Of a stretch of 64,000 nt of DNA, positions 26,176 to 33,001 are shown in pieces. Numbering within the stretch: position 1 is the stretch's first letter; each line of letters starts with the position of its first letter. Source of the DNA: Neisseria bacilliformis (GTDB lineage: Bacteria > Pseudomonadota > Gammaproteobacteria > Burkholderiales > Neisseriaceae); NCBI RefSeq assembly GCF_014055025.1, contig NZ_CP059571.1, positions 310,001-374,000 of the forward strand, read 5' to 3'. The notes beneath the pieces are model-generated. The model worked only from the letters and a program-made list of their open reading frames with translations, was not told the DNA's origin and ran no database searches. The position numbers and the translations under genes were made by a program.

Positions 26176-26545
26176 GTTTTCGGCTTTCGGGCAGGGGTTG
26201 GGCGGACGGGCAATATTAAAATAATTCATACGGGCGGCGCAAACGCGTTTTCAGACGGCCTCTAATGTATGTACACCAGAGGCCGTTTGAAAAAGCCGCC
26301 GCAAACGGTTTTGCTTGTCCGCCAAACGCGTTTTCAGGCCGGAGTGCGCCGGTTTGCCGCGCAGTCAAACAAAATGACCCGCCGCAGGCCGGGCTTCGGC
26401 CCGGCAAAATATCGGGGAAATAAAGCCCAACCCGCCTCCGCCATATCGCGGACAAAAAGCTGTCCGCCCGCCGTGCTTTTCAGACGGCCTTTGGCATACA
26501 TACAATAGAGGCCGTCTGAAAACCTGTGATGAAAAGGAAACCGCC
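26176..26545. other. Spacer between metR and nnrD with DUS and repeat fragments
   Basis: It contains several DUS copies (near 26255, 26278, 26480, 26507) and a fragment of the GGGCTTCGGCCCGGCAAAAT MITE-like family (about 26386-26430). The intergenic promoters of metR and nnrD must lie here but no clear hexamers stand out. Confidence 0.5.
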
Positions 26546-27439
26546 ATGGCGCATTCCGCCTACTATCTGCCCTTAGACCTTTCCCTTACCGAAGCCGCGC
26601 GGCGGTTTCCCTTTCTCGCCGCGCCGCGTGCCGAAGACAGCCACAAGGGCACCTTCGGCACGCTGGCGGTGTTCGGCGGCGCGGCGGGGATGAGCGGCGC
26701 GGTGGTGCTGGCCGCCTCCGCCGCGCTGATGGCCGGCTGCGGCAAAGTGTGGGCGGGTTTCAATCAGGCCGCCCTGCCGCTGCCCTTTGTGGCCGGTTTC
26801 CCCGAAATCATGCTGGCCACGGCCGACACGCTGGCGCGGCGCGGCGACGTGTCCGCCCGCGCGGCCGGCTGCGGGCTGGGCACGGACGAAGCGGCGCACG
26901 CGCTGCTCGACACCCTGTTTCAGACGGCCTCCGACACGCCGTTGCTGCTGGATGCCGACGCGCTCAACTTGTTGTCGCAAAACGAAACGCTGGCTGCCGC
27001 AGCGGCGAAGTGCGCACACACCGTCATCACGCCGCATCCCGCCGAAGCCGCGCGGCTGCTCTCCCGCACCACCGCCCAAGTGCAGGAAAACCGCGCGGCG
27101 GCGGCGCGGGAATTGGCGCAACGCTTCGGCGCGGTAACGGTGCTCAAAGGCCACCGCACGCTGGTGTGCCGCCCCGACGGGGAAATGTACGAAAACGACA
27201 GCGGCAACGCCGGACTGGCCACCGCCGGCAGCGGCGACGTGCTCTCCGGCATCATCGGCAGCCTGCTGGCGCAGGGCTGCGCCCCCTTTGCAGCCGCCTG
27301 CGCGGGCGTGTGGCTGCACGGCGCGGCCGCGCAGGTGCTCGCCGCCTCCGCCATCGGCCCGGCCGGACTGCTGGCCGGCGAAATCGCCCCCGCCGCCCGC
27401 TGGCTGCGCAATATGATGATTGATAACAAATTAAAATAA
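26546..27439 (+). CDS. nnrD: ADP-dependent NAD(P)H-hydrate dehydratase
   Basis: The 297-residue protein is a stand-alone version of the YjeF C-terminal domain. Visible motifs are [13 protein letters not shown] near the start, [23 protein letters not shown], and [18 protein letters not shown] near the end. It repairs hydrated NAD(P)H. The epimerase partner (NnrE) is not fused and not nearby. A DUS is in frame at FQTASD (about 26920). The ATG at 26546 follows AAAAGGAAA. Confidence 0.9.
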   Translation: MAHSAYYLPLDLSLTEAARRFPFLAAPRAEDSHKGTFGTLAVFGGAAGMSGAVVLAASAALMAGCGKVWAGFNQAALPLPFVAGFPEIMLATADTLARRGDVSARAAGCGLGTDEAAHALLDTLFQTASDTPLLLDADALNLLSQNETLAAAAAKCAHTVITPHPAEAARLLSRTTAQVQENRAAAARELAQRFGAVTVLKGHRTLVCRPDGEMYENDSGNAGLATAGSGDVLSGIIGSLLAQGCAPFAAACAGVWLHGAAAQVLAASAIGPAGLLAGEIAPAARWLRNMMIDNKLK

Positions 27440-27443
27440 CTGT

Positions 27444-27457
27444 TTGATAAAAATCAA
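27444..27457 (+). promoter_or_regulatory. FNR box
   Basis: TTGATAAAAATCAA is an exact match to the FNR consensus TTGATNNNNATCAA. It starts 4 bases after the nnrD stop and about 104 bases before the hemerythrin start. A TATATG (27481-27486) lies where a -10 would be if the box is centred near -41.5, the layout of an FNR-activated promoter. Confidence 0.75.
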
Positions 27458-27518
27458 GTTCTGCAAAAATAACGCGGTGGTATATGACTCCGTTATCTTT
27501 TCTTTACACCGAACATCC

Positions 27519-27524
27519 TATAAT
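27519..27524 (+). promoter_or_regulatory. Second -10 element before bacteriohemerythrin
   Basis: A perfect TATAAT lies 36 bases before the start codon. No good -35 is present at the right spacing, so it may be a weak or extended promoter acting beside the FNR-dependent one. Confidence 0.4.
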
Positions 27525-27560
27525 CCGCCCTTTCATCAACACCAACCGGGGAATATAAAA

Positions 27561-27968
27561 ATGTCAGAACCCTTTTTGCATTGGACTTCCGATTTGGACA
27601 CCGGCATCGAGCAGGTGGACGAGCAGCACAAAATCCTCGTGCAATACATCAACGAAATGCACGACGCCCATGTTGCAGGCGACCGCGAAGCCGTGGGCAA
27701 AGCCTTGGACCATCTCATCGAATACACCGTGCAGCACTTCTCCGACGAAGAAGACCTGCTGAAAATGGCCGAATACCCGCTGCTCGACGCGCACCACCGC
27801 GTGCACGAAAACTTCGTCAACAAAGTGCAGACCTACAAAGGCCGCTTCGACAACGGCGACGACGTCAGCCAGGAACTGCTGGACATTCTGGAAACCTGGC
27901 TCTTTATGCACATCCGCCGCAACGACCACGGCTATGTGCGCCATGTGAAAGACAAACTCGGGCTGTAA
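27561..27968 (+). CDS. Bacteriohemerythrin
   Basis: The 135-residue protein has all expected di-iron ligands: His23 (DEQHKIL), His59 and Glu63 (HFSDEE), His78 and His82 (HHRVH), His117 and Asp122 (HIRRND). Hemerythrins bind O2 reversibly; in bacteria they are linked to O2 supply or sensing. The ATG at 27561 follows GGGGAATATAAAA. The FNR box upstream suggests induction when oxygen is low, which fits an O2-scavenging role. A DUS-pair terminator follows. Confidence 0.92.
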   Translation: MSEPFLHWTSDLDTGIEQVDEQHKILVQYINEMHDAHVAGDREAVGKALDHLIEYTVQHFSDEEDLLKMAEYPLLDAHHRVHENFVNKVQTYKGRFDNGDDVSQELLDILETWLFMHIRRNDHGYVRHVKDKLGL

Positions 27969-27988
27969 ACCGCCGCCAAACAGGCAAA

Positions 27989-28017
27989 AGGCCGTCTGAA
28001 AAGTTTTCAGACGGCCT
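27989..28017. terminator. Inverted DUS pair after bacteriohemerythrin
   Basis: AAGGCCGTCTGAAAA is followed at once by TTTTCAGACGGCCTTTT, a compact hairpin with a trailing T-run. It lies 20 bases after the stop codon. Confidence 0.75.
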
Positions 28018-28130
28018 TTTGCCCTGCCGATGCCGGATACCGCAAGGCCGCGCCGCAAGGCCGTTTTCAGACCGCCGCGAATAACGGTACAATCCGCGCC
28101 CCGCCAAACGAACCGAACGGAAAACCAGTC

Positions 28131-28907
28131 ATGAGCGCGTACATCGCAGCCGTAGCCAACCAAAAAGGCGGCGTGGGCAAAACCACCACCGCCGTCAACC
28201 TCGCCGCCTCGCTGGCGGCGGCAAAACAACGCGTGCTGGTAGTCGACCTCGACCCGCAGGGCAACGCCACCACCGGCAGCGGCGTGGATAAAACCGCCAT
28301 CGCCAAAGGCGTTTACCACGTTTTGCTGGGCGAGGCGGCGGTGCGCGAAGCGGTGTGCGAAAGCCGCAGCGGCGGTTATGCCGTGCTGGCCGCCAACCGC
28401 GCGCTGGCCGGGGCGGAAGTGGAACTGGTGCAGGAAATCGCCCGCGAAATGCGCCTGAAAAACGCCCTGGCCGAAGTGGCGGACGACTACGATTTCGTCA
28501 TCATCGACTGCCCGCCCACCCTCACCCTGCTCACCCTCAACGGCTTAGTGGCCGCCCAAGGCGTGATTGTGCCGATGGTGTGCGAATACTACGCCCTCGA
28601 AGGCATCTCCGATTTGGTCGCCACCGTGCGCAAAATCCGCCAGGCGGTCAACCCCGCGCTCGACATCCTCGGCATCGTGCGCACCATGTTCGACAAACGC
28701 AGCCGGCTGGCGGTGGAAGTGGGCGAACAGCTCGCGCAGCACTTCGGCGGCAAACTGTTCGCCACCGCCATCCCGCGCAACATCCGCCTGGCCGAAGCCC
28801 CCAGCCACGGCATGCCCGCGCTCGCTTACGACGCCAAAGCCAAAGGCACACTGGCCTATCAGGCTCTGGCGGAAGAAGTGATGGCGCGGGTGCGTGAGGC
28901 CGTCTGA
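28131..28907 (+). CDS. parA: Chromosome partitioning ATPase ParA
   Basis: The 258-residue protein has the deviant Walker A KGGVGKTT at residues 12-19, VVDLDPQGNAT, and DFVIIDCPPTLTLLT, all typical of chromosomal ParA/Soj. It moves ParB-parS complexes. The usual partner parB is not next to it but about 15 kb downstream on the same strand. The last codons (EAV, stop) come from a DUS. No FNR-like or other operator is obvious upstream. Confidence 0.93.
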   Translation: MSAYIAAVANQKGGVGKTTTAVNLAASLAAAKQRVLVVDLDPQGNATTGSGVDKTAIAKGVYHVLLGEAAVREAVCESRSGGYAVLAANRALAGAEVELVQEIAREMRLKNALAEVADDYDFVIIDCPPTLTLLTLNGLVAAQGVIVPMVCEYYALEGISDLVATVRKIRQAVNPALDILGIVRTMFDKRSRLAVEVGEQLAQHFGGKLFATAIPRNIRLAEAPSHGMPALAYDAKAKGTLAYQALAEEVMARVREAV

Positions 28908-28964
28908 AAACCGCTTCAGTACAGTCCAAGCCGCCCCGCCTGCCGCGCCGATAAGATAAGGAAG

Positions 28965-28996
28965 AGGCCGTCTGAAAAACTGTTTTCAGACGGCCT
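28965..28996. terminator. Inverted DUS pair after parA
   Basis: Opposed DUS copies with a short AAACTG spacer and a TTTTC tail. It marks the last resident-dialect hairpin before the region with foreign uptake words. Confidence 0.65.
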
Positions 28997-29124
28997 TTTC
29001 TTGCGGATAAGGTTGGCCGGTTTGCCGGTTTGTGGCAAGCCACGCACGCAGACAACAAAGGTTTAAGCGGCAGGCAAAACCGCAGACCGCAACGGAAAAC
29101 GGTTTTCAGACAACGTTTTTGTTT

Positions 29125-29580
29125 TCAGGCTGCCGCTTCTCCCCGCACCGCCCCCACATCCGCCATCGCCACTTCCTCTCCCGTTCCCTTGTCCTGCAAA
29201 ACCAGCCTGACCGCGTTGCCCGTTGCTTTGTTCACAAAGCGCAGCGGTACATTTTGCCAGCCCGAGAGATTCCATTTGGTGCCGATTTTCGCCATCGCTA
29301 GCATCACCCACGCTATGTCTCTGCCACGCTCGGTGAGGCGGTATTCGTAGCGGTCGGGGCGGGTTTGGTAGAGATGTTTTTCAATTAATCCGTTGTTTTC
29401 CAGCGTTTTTAAGCGGTCGGTCAGCGTGGCGTTGGTGATGTTGCTGGCTTCGCGCAGTTCGCTGAAACGGCTCGCGCCCAGCAATATATCGCGCAGAATT
29501 AAGCCCGCCCATTTGTCGCCGATTACGCCCAATACATCCGCCACGGGGCAGACGATGTTGTCGAAGTCGTTGGATTTCAT
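29125..29580 (-). CDS. HxlR-family transcriptional regulator
   Basis: The 151-residue protein has a winged-helix HxlR domain at residues 8-105: CPVADVLGVIGDKWAGLILRDIL, RFSELREASNITNATLTDRLKTLE and the wing RPDRYEYRLTERG. A C-terminal extension follows. HxlR regulators often sense reactive aldehydes or redox stress and control a divergent gene. Here the divergent gene is an SDR dehydrogenase, and palindromes lie between them. The stop codon is inside a GCAGCCTGAA-type uptake word at 29124-29133. Confidence 0.88.
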   Translation of the reverse strand: MKSNDFDNIVCPVADVLGVIGDKWAGLILRDILLGASRFSELREASNITNATLTDRLKTLENNGLIEKHLYQTRPDRYEYRLTERGRDIAWVMLAMAKIGTKWNLSGWQNVPLRFVNKATGNAVRLVLQDKGTGEEVAMADVGAVRGEAAA

Positions 29581-29637
29581 CTTATTTTTCCTTGTTTATC
29601 AAATCGTTCAGCTATTTTAGCAGATTTTTTTGCAAAA

Positions 29638-29652
29638 CTCTAATGATTAGAG
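29638..29652. promoter_or_regulatory. Palindromic operator candidate CTCTAATGATTAGAG
   Basis: This is a perfect 7-base inverted repeat around a central G. It sits directly upstream of the -35 of the SDR promoter and about 57 bases before the HxlR start. A related site is at 29691-29705. Confidence 0.6.
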
Positions 29653-29653
29653 C

Positions 29654-29683
29654 TTGACTTAATCCAATTATCAGACTTACAAT
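29654..29683 (+). promoter_or_regulatory. Promoter of the SDR-tautomerase operon
   Basis: TTGACT (29654-29659) and TACAAT (29678-29683) are separated by 18 bases. The promoter is bracketed by two related palindromes. Confidence 0.6.
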
Positions 29684-29690
29684 GCAATCA

Positions 29691-29705
29691 CTCTGATTAT
29701 TAGAT
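29691..29705. promoter_or_regulatory. Second operator candidate CTCTGATTATTAGAT
   Basis: An imperfect version of the palindrome at 29638-29652, placed around the expected transcription start. Two sites flanking one promoter suit repression by a dimeric regulator. Confidence 0.5.
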
Positions 29706-29744
29706 AAACAATTTTATCGACGAACCCACAGAAGGAAAATCCAA

Positions 29745-30527
29745 ATGAACAAACAAACAGCATTGATTACAGGCGCATCTTCAGGCATCGGCGCGGTGTA
29801 TGCCGACCGTTTGGCGGCACGCGGCTACAACCTGATTTTGGTGGCGCGTCGTGCCGAACGTCTGCAAAAACTGGCGGACGAACTGGCGCAAAAATACGGC
29901 GCAAACGTGCAGGTCTGCGCCGCCGATTTGGCGCAGGAAAACGGGCAGGCCGCCGTTGCCGAAATCATTGAAAACACGTCAGATTTAACCCTGCTGGTAA
30001 ACTGCGCGGGTTTGGGCGCATTGGGCTTTGCCGCCAACGTCGCATGGGCGGACGTGGACGGGCTGATTAAAGTCAACGTGCAGGCACTCACTCGCCTCTC
30101 GCTCACCGCCGCCAAGCGTTTTATCGCCGAAAAACGCGGCAACATCGTCAATATCGGCTCGATTATCGCCCAAATGCCCGTCGCAGGCGCAAGCGCATAC
30201 AGCGCATCTAAAGCCTATGTGCTCAATTTCACCCGCGCGCTGCACGCCGAGCTTGCCGAAGTGGGCGCAGGTGCACAGGCCGTGATGCCCAGCCCGGTGA
30301 AATCCGAATTTTTTGGCGACAAAGCCGCGCCCTTCCCCGAAGCCTTGTTTATGACTGCTGAAACCTTGGTCGATACCGCCCTCGCCGCACTCGATCAACA
30401 AGAATGGGTGTGCTACCCGAATCTGCAAGACATCGCCGATTGGCAGCAGCTCGAAGCCGCACGCGGCAAGTTCGTACAGGGCGTAACCCAGACCGGCAAA
30501 CCCGCCGACCGTTATCAAACCAAATAA
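29745..30527 (+). CDS. Short-chain dehydrogenase/reductase
   Basis: The 260-residue protein is a classical SDR: cofactor motif TGASSGIG (residues 9-16), NCAG in place of NNAG, catalytic Ser in NIGSIIAQMP, and YSASK. It probably reduces an aldehyde, ketone or quinone with NAD(P)H; the substrate is unknown. It is divergent from the HxlR regulator and is followed 17 bases later by a tautomerase-like gene. The ATG follows AGAAGGAAAA. Confidence 0.9.
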   Translation: MNKQTALITGASSGIGAVYADRLAARGYNLILVARRAERLQKLADELAQKYGANVQVCAADLAQENGQAAVAEIIENTSDLTLLVNCAGLGALGFAANVAWADVDGLIKVNVQALTRLSLTAAKRFIAEKRGNIVNIGSIIAQMPVAGASAYSASKAYVLNFTRALHAELAEVGAGAQAVMPSPVKSEFFGDKAAPFPEALFMTAETLVDTALAALDQQEWVCYPNLQDIADWQQLEAARGKFVQGVTQTGKPADRYQTK

Positions 30528-30544
30528 ATCAAGGAGTAAACATT

Positions 30545-30964
30545 ATGCCAATGTGGAAAATTTATCACCCAAAAAACGCATTCAGCGAGCAGGACAAACG
30601 CGAAATTGCCGAAAAAATCACCGCACTTTACGCTACCTTTCTGCCGAAATTCTATGTAAACGTGTTCTTCCGCCCCACCGACGCGCAAAACTGCTACATC
30701 GGCGGCGAACCGACGGGCGACTTCGTGCGTATCACCATCAACCACATCACCAAATCCATGTCGCCCGAAGAGCGCAAACCGTTTTTAATGGCGTTCAACC
30801 GCATCCTTAATCCGTATGTCGCCGACAAAGGCTACCGCTGGGAACTGCACGTCGGCGAAACCCCGATTGAACTGTGGACAGTGCAAGGGCTGATTCCGCC
30901 CGCGCTCGACAGCGACACAGGACGCAAGTGGAAGGAAGAGAACGAAGCGTCAGCTTATGAATAA
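30545..30964 (+). CDS. Tautomerase_3-like protein (cis-CaaD type fold)
   Basis: The 139-residue protein begins MPMWKIYHPKNAFSEQDKREIAEKIT; Pro2 would be the catalytic base after Met removal. It includes YVNVFFRPT and CYIGGE segments and a C-terminal ELHVGETPIELW, matching the longer tautomerase class. Function here is unknown; with the SDR it may form a small detoxification or catabolic module. The ATG at 30545 follows AAGGAGTAAACATT, so translation should be efficient. Confidence 0.8.
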   Translation: MPMWKIYHPKNAFSEQDKREIAEKITALYATFLPKFYVNVFFRPTDAQNCYIGGEPTGDFVRITINHITKSMSPEERKPFLMAFNRILNPYVADKGYRWELHVGETPIELWTVQGLIPPALDSDTGRKWKEENEASAYE

Positions 30965-30980
30965 GTAATGTTCTGATGGC

Positions 30981-31022
30981 AAAAGGCAGCCTGAAAACCA
31001 AACGGTTTTCAGGCTGCCTTTG
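30981..31022. terminator. Inverted pair of foreign-dialect uptake words
   Basis: AAAGGCAGCCTGAAAACC and GGTTTTCAGGCTGCCTTT form a near-perfect hairpin after the tautomerase gene. The core is GCAGCCTGAA, not the resident GCCGTCTGAA. It takes the terminator role that resident DUS pairs have elsewhere. Confidence 0.8.
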
Positions 31023-31051
31023 CAAAACCCCGCACGCTGCCAAACAGCATC

Positions 31052-31146
31052 ATTCCCGCGCAGGCGTGAGTCCGGTTGGAATGTCGGCAACAGTTTGTTT
31101 CTTCAAGCACGATTAAGTCCCGGCCAAGATTACGCCTGCGCGGGAA
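31052..31146. repeat. NIME-like element with 16-bp inverted ends
   Basis: ATTCCCGCGCAGGCGT at the left is the exact reverse complement of the right end, with about 63 bases between. ATTCCC...GGGAAT ends are typical of the dRS3/NIME repeats of Neisseria. It is inside the foreign-dialect block. Confidence 0.65.
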
Positions 31147-31370
31147 TGGCGGCATGTCCGGCCGTTCGGGCTGCGGGCGGGGTTGTGCAAAGGTTTCAGG
31201 CTGCCTTTGCCGTCCGACCCAAGCGGTGTACGCATTCCCCGCCACAAAACAAATCCGTGTGTTTCCCCAAAACCAAACCGTGTGCGCGGCTTGCGCCACA
31301 TTCCCCGCCTGAGTGGCAGAGGCCGTCTGAAAAATGTGATTCGGGTTTTCAGACAGCCTTTTCCGGCACC
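31147..31370. other. Spacer with mixed uptake words
   Basis: No gene is seen. It holds one GCAGCCTGAA-type word (31195-31204), degraded GTAGGGTGTGT-like arms, and a DUS pair at about 31319-31361 in which the left copy is resident and the right copy (TTCAGACAGCC) has one mismatch. Confidence 0.55.
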
Positions 31371-32381
31371 TCAGCCCAGCCCCAGCTCCGCAATCTGCCC
31401 CGGGCCGGGGCGGTGGTGGCAGAGGGATTCGACAAGCGGCAGGATTTGGTTGCGGTAGTCGGCAAGCGGACGCTCGGAGAGGGCGGCGTCGAGGGCGTAG
31501 AGGCCGGGCAGGCGGTTGATGCCGGGCGGGCTGTCGATCCAGCCGTAGGGCAGGCGGGGGAGTAGAAACACGCGGCGGTTCTGCACGGCTTTCACGCCGC
31601 GCCACAGCGGGTCGGCCTGCACGCGGCGGTAGAAGCGTTCGTCCTGGGTGAGGATGGTTTCAGGCTGCCATTGCAGAATCTGCTCGAACGGCACTTTGGC
31701 CAGGCCGCCGCTGCCTTCGAGCGAGTCGCCCACGCTGCGTGCGCCGAGCATGGCGATGGTTTCGGTGTGGATGGAGCGGTTGCGGCCGGTTTCCAGCCCG
31801 TCTTCGCCGCGAGCCAGATAAACGGCGGGCGGCGCGGCGCGGCGGCTTTTGGCGCGCTCTGCGGCAAAGTCGAGGGCGGTTTGGGCGAGGGCGGCGAGGC
31901 GTTCGGTGTGCGGCGAGGCGAGGATGCCGCCGAGCAGGCGGATTTGCGCGGGGGCTTGGGCGAGGCGGCCGTCCAGCAGCAGGTAGGGGATGCCGAGCCG
32001 TTTGGCGGTTTCTTCGGCGGTGGAGAGCAGTTTTGCGTTCACCCGTCCGGCATCGACGATCAAATCGACTTTGCGCTGTAACAGCTGTTCGGCGGACACG
32101 GGCCGGCCGCGCCCGTTGATGCCGCCGAGCACGGGCAGCCTGCGCGAGGGTTCGTCGAACAGGGCGAGTGCCTGCGGGGACTTTTGCGCGGTCCAGCCGG
32201 CCATGCGCTCGGGGGCGAGGGCGTGCAGCAGCACTTCGGCGGGCGGGCCGGCGGCATAGATGCGGCGGAACGGCGGCGGGTCGGCGGGGGTTTCGTTTTC
32301 AGGCTGCCTGCCGCAGCCGGACAGCAGCAGGCCGCAGGCGGCGAGGCCGTGCAGGAAGCGGCGGCGGGTGATGGGGTTCAC
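31371..32381 (-). CDS. ABC-type substrate-binding lipoprotein (metal-chelate/cobalamin class)
   Basis: The 336-residue protein starts with a basic TRRRFLHGLAACG segment and a lipobox LLLSGC, so it is an exported lipoprotein. The rest resembles class III binding proteins (FecB/BtuF type): VDLIVDAGR, IPYLLLDGR, VPFEQILQWQPETIL and RVFLLPRLPYGW. The GTG at 32381 follows GGGAGG at 8 bases and overlaps the end of the preceding reading frame by four bases. It likely binds a metal chelate delivered by the TonB receptor upstream. No permease or ATPase gene is present nearby. Confidence 0.8.
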   Translation of the reverse strand: MNPITRRRFLHGLAACGLLLSGCGRQPENETPADPPPFRRIYAAGPPAEVLLHALAPERMAGWTAQKSPQALALFDEPSRRLPVLGGINGRGRPVSAEQLLQRKVDLIVDAGRVNAKLLSTAEETAKRLGIPYLLLDGRLAQAPAQIRLLGGILASPHTERLAALAQTALDFAAERAKSRRAAPPAVYLARGEDGLETGRNRSIHTETIAMLGARSVGDSLEGSGGLAKVPFEQILQWQPETILTQDERFYRRVQADPLWRGVKAVQNRRVFLLPRLPYGWIDSPPGINRLPGLYALDAALSERPLADYRNQILPLVESLCHHRPGPGQIAELGLG

Positions 32382-32497
32382 GGCTGCGCCCTCCCTGCGG
32401 CGGCGCGCACCCAAGCGGACGCGGCTTCGGGCTCGGGCGGCAACTCGTCGTCCGCGCCGCCGCAGAACTGCCGCCAGTCGTCCAGATATTTGCGTCA
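32378..32497 (-). pseudogene. C-terminal tail of the DUF2478 gene beyond an in-frame TGA
   Basis: After the TGA at 32495-32497 the same frame continues for 38 codons, beginning RKYLDDWRQFCGG and ending at a TGA that overlaps the next gene's GTG start. The tail fits the expected family C-terminus. The intact gene would be 173 residues and translationally coupled to the binding-protein gene. One base change explains the stop. Confidence 0.65.
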
Positions 32498-32899
32498 CAC
32501 GGCGGTGAGCACGGGGATGCCGGCGGAAACGGCGGCGAGGTATTCGGCGTTCAGTCCCCGGTTTTCGATTTCGGCATGGCCGAATTTGTTGAAAAACAGG
32601 ATGTCCGCGCCTTCGTCGGCGGCACGGCGCAGCACGGATGCCGCTTCGGCGAGCAGGCGGCCGTCGAGTTTGCAGCCCTGCGAGCCGCTGCCGAGCTGTT
32701 GGAAGATTTCAAAAGACTGCCCGTCAGCCACGGAGACAAGCTGCGATTTGATGTGTCGGCCTTGTGCGTCGAGCGGATTGAGCAGCCCGGCGGCGCGGAT
32801 GCCTGCGGCCTGCGCGGCATGGGCGGCCTGCCACAGCGCGGCGGCAGCATCGTCGCCTTCGCCGTCGTACACCAGCGCGGCAATGGCAAAATCGGTCAT
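32495..32899 (-). CDS. DUF2478-like protein, truncated by in-frame TGA
   Basis: The 134-residue frame starts MTDFAIAALVYDGEGDDAAA and contains ILFFNKFGHAEIENRGL and a final AGIPVLTAV, which resemble DUF2478 proteins found near molybdate or metal transport genes. The function is not established. The gene stops at TGA 32495, but the codons beyond continue the family sequence in the same frame. It lies between a TonB receptor and a binding protein, all on the minus strand, so it belongs to the same uptake locus. Confidence 0.65.
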   Translation of the reverse strand: MTDFAIAALVYDGEGDDAAAALWQAAHAAQAAGIRAAGLLNPLDAQGRHIKSQLVSVADGQSFEIFQQLGSGSQGCKLDGRLLAEAASVLRRAADEGADILFFNKFGHAEIENRGLNAEYLAAVSAGIPVLTAV

Positions 32900-32950
32900 G
32901 CGTGTTTTCTTTCGGAGGTTTGGGAGGGGGATTGTACGCGGTCTGCTTTG

Positions 32951-32982
32951 AGGCCGTCTGAAAAGCGGTTTTCAGACGGCCT
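32951..32982. terminator. Inverted resident DUS pair next to a foreign word
   Basis: A standard DUS pair lies in the gap after the TonB receptor 3' end. Nine bases further on, a GCAGCCTGAA-type word (32991-33000) touches the receptor stop codon, so both dialects occur within 50 bases. Confidence 0.65.
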
Positions 32983-33001
32983 CTCGGTTTTTCAGGCTGC
33001 C

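Noticed and set aside
32495-32497. TGA in the DUF2478-like gene as a selenocysteine codon
   Set aside because: No SECIS-like hairpin was evident just downstream and the position is not near a redox motif. A nonsense change is simpler.
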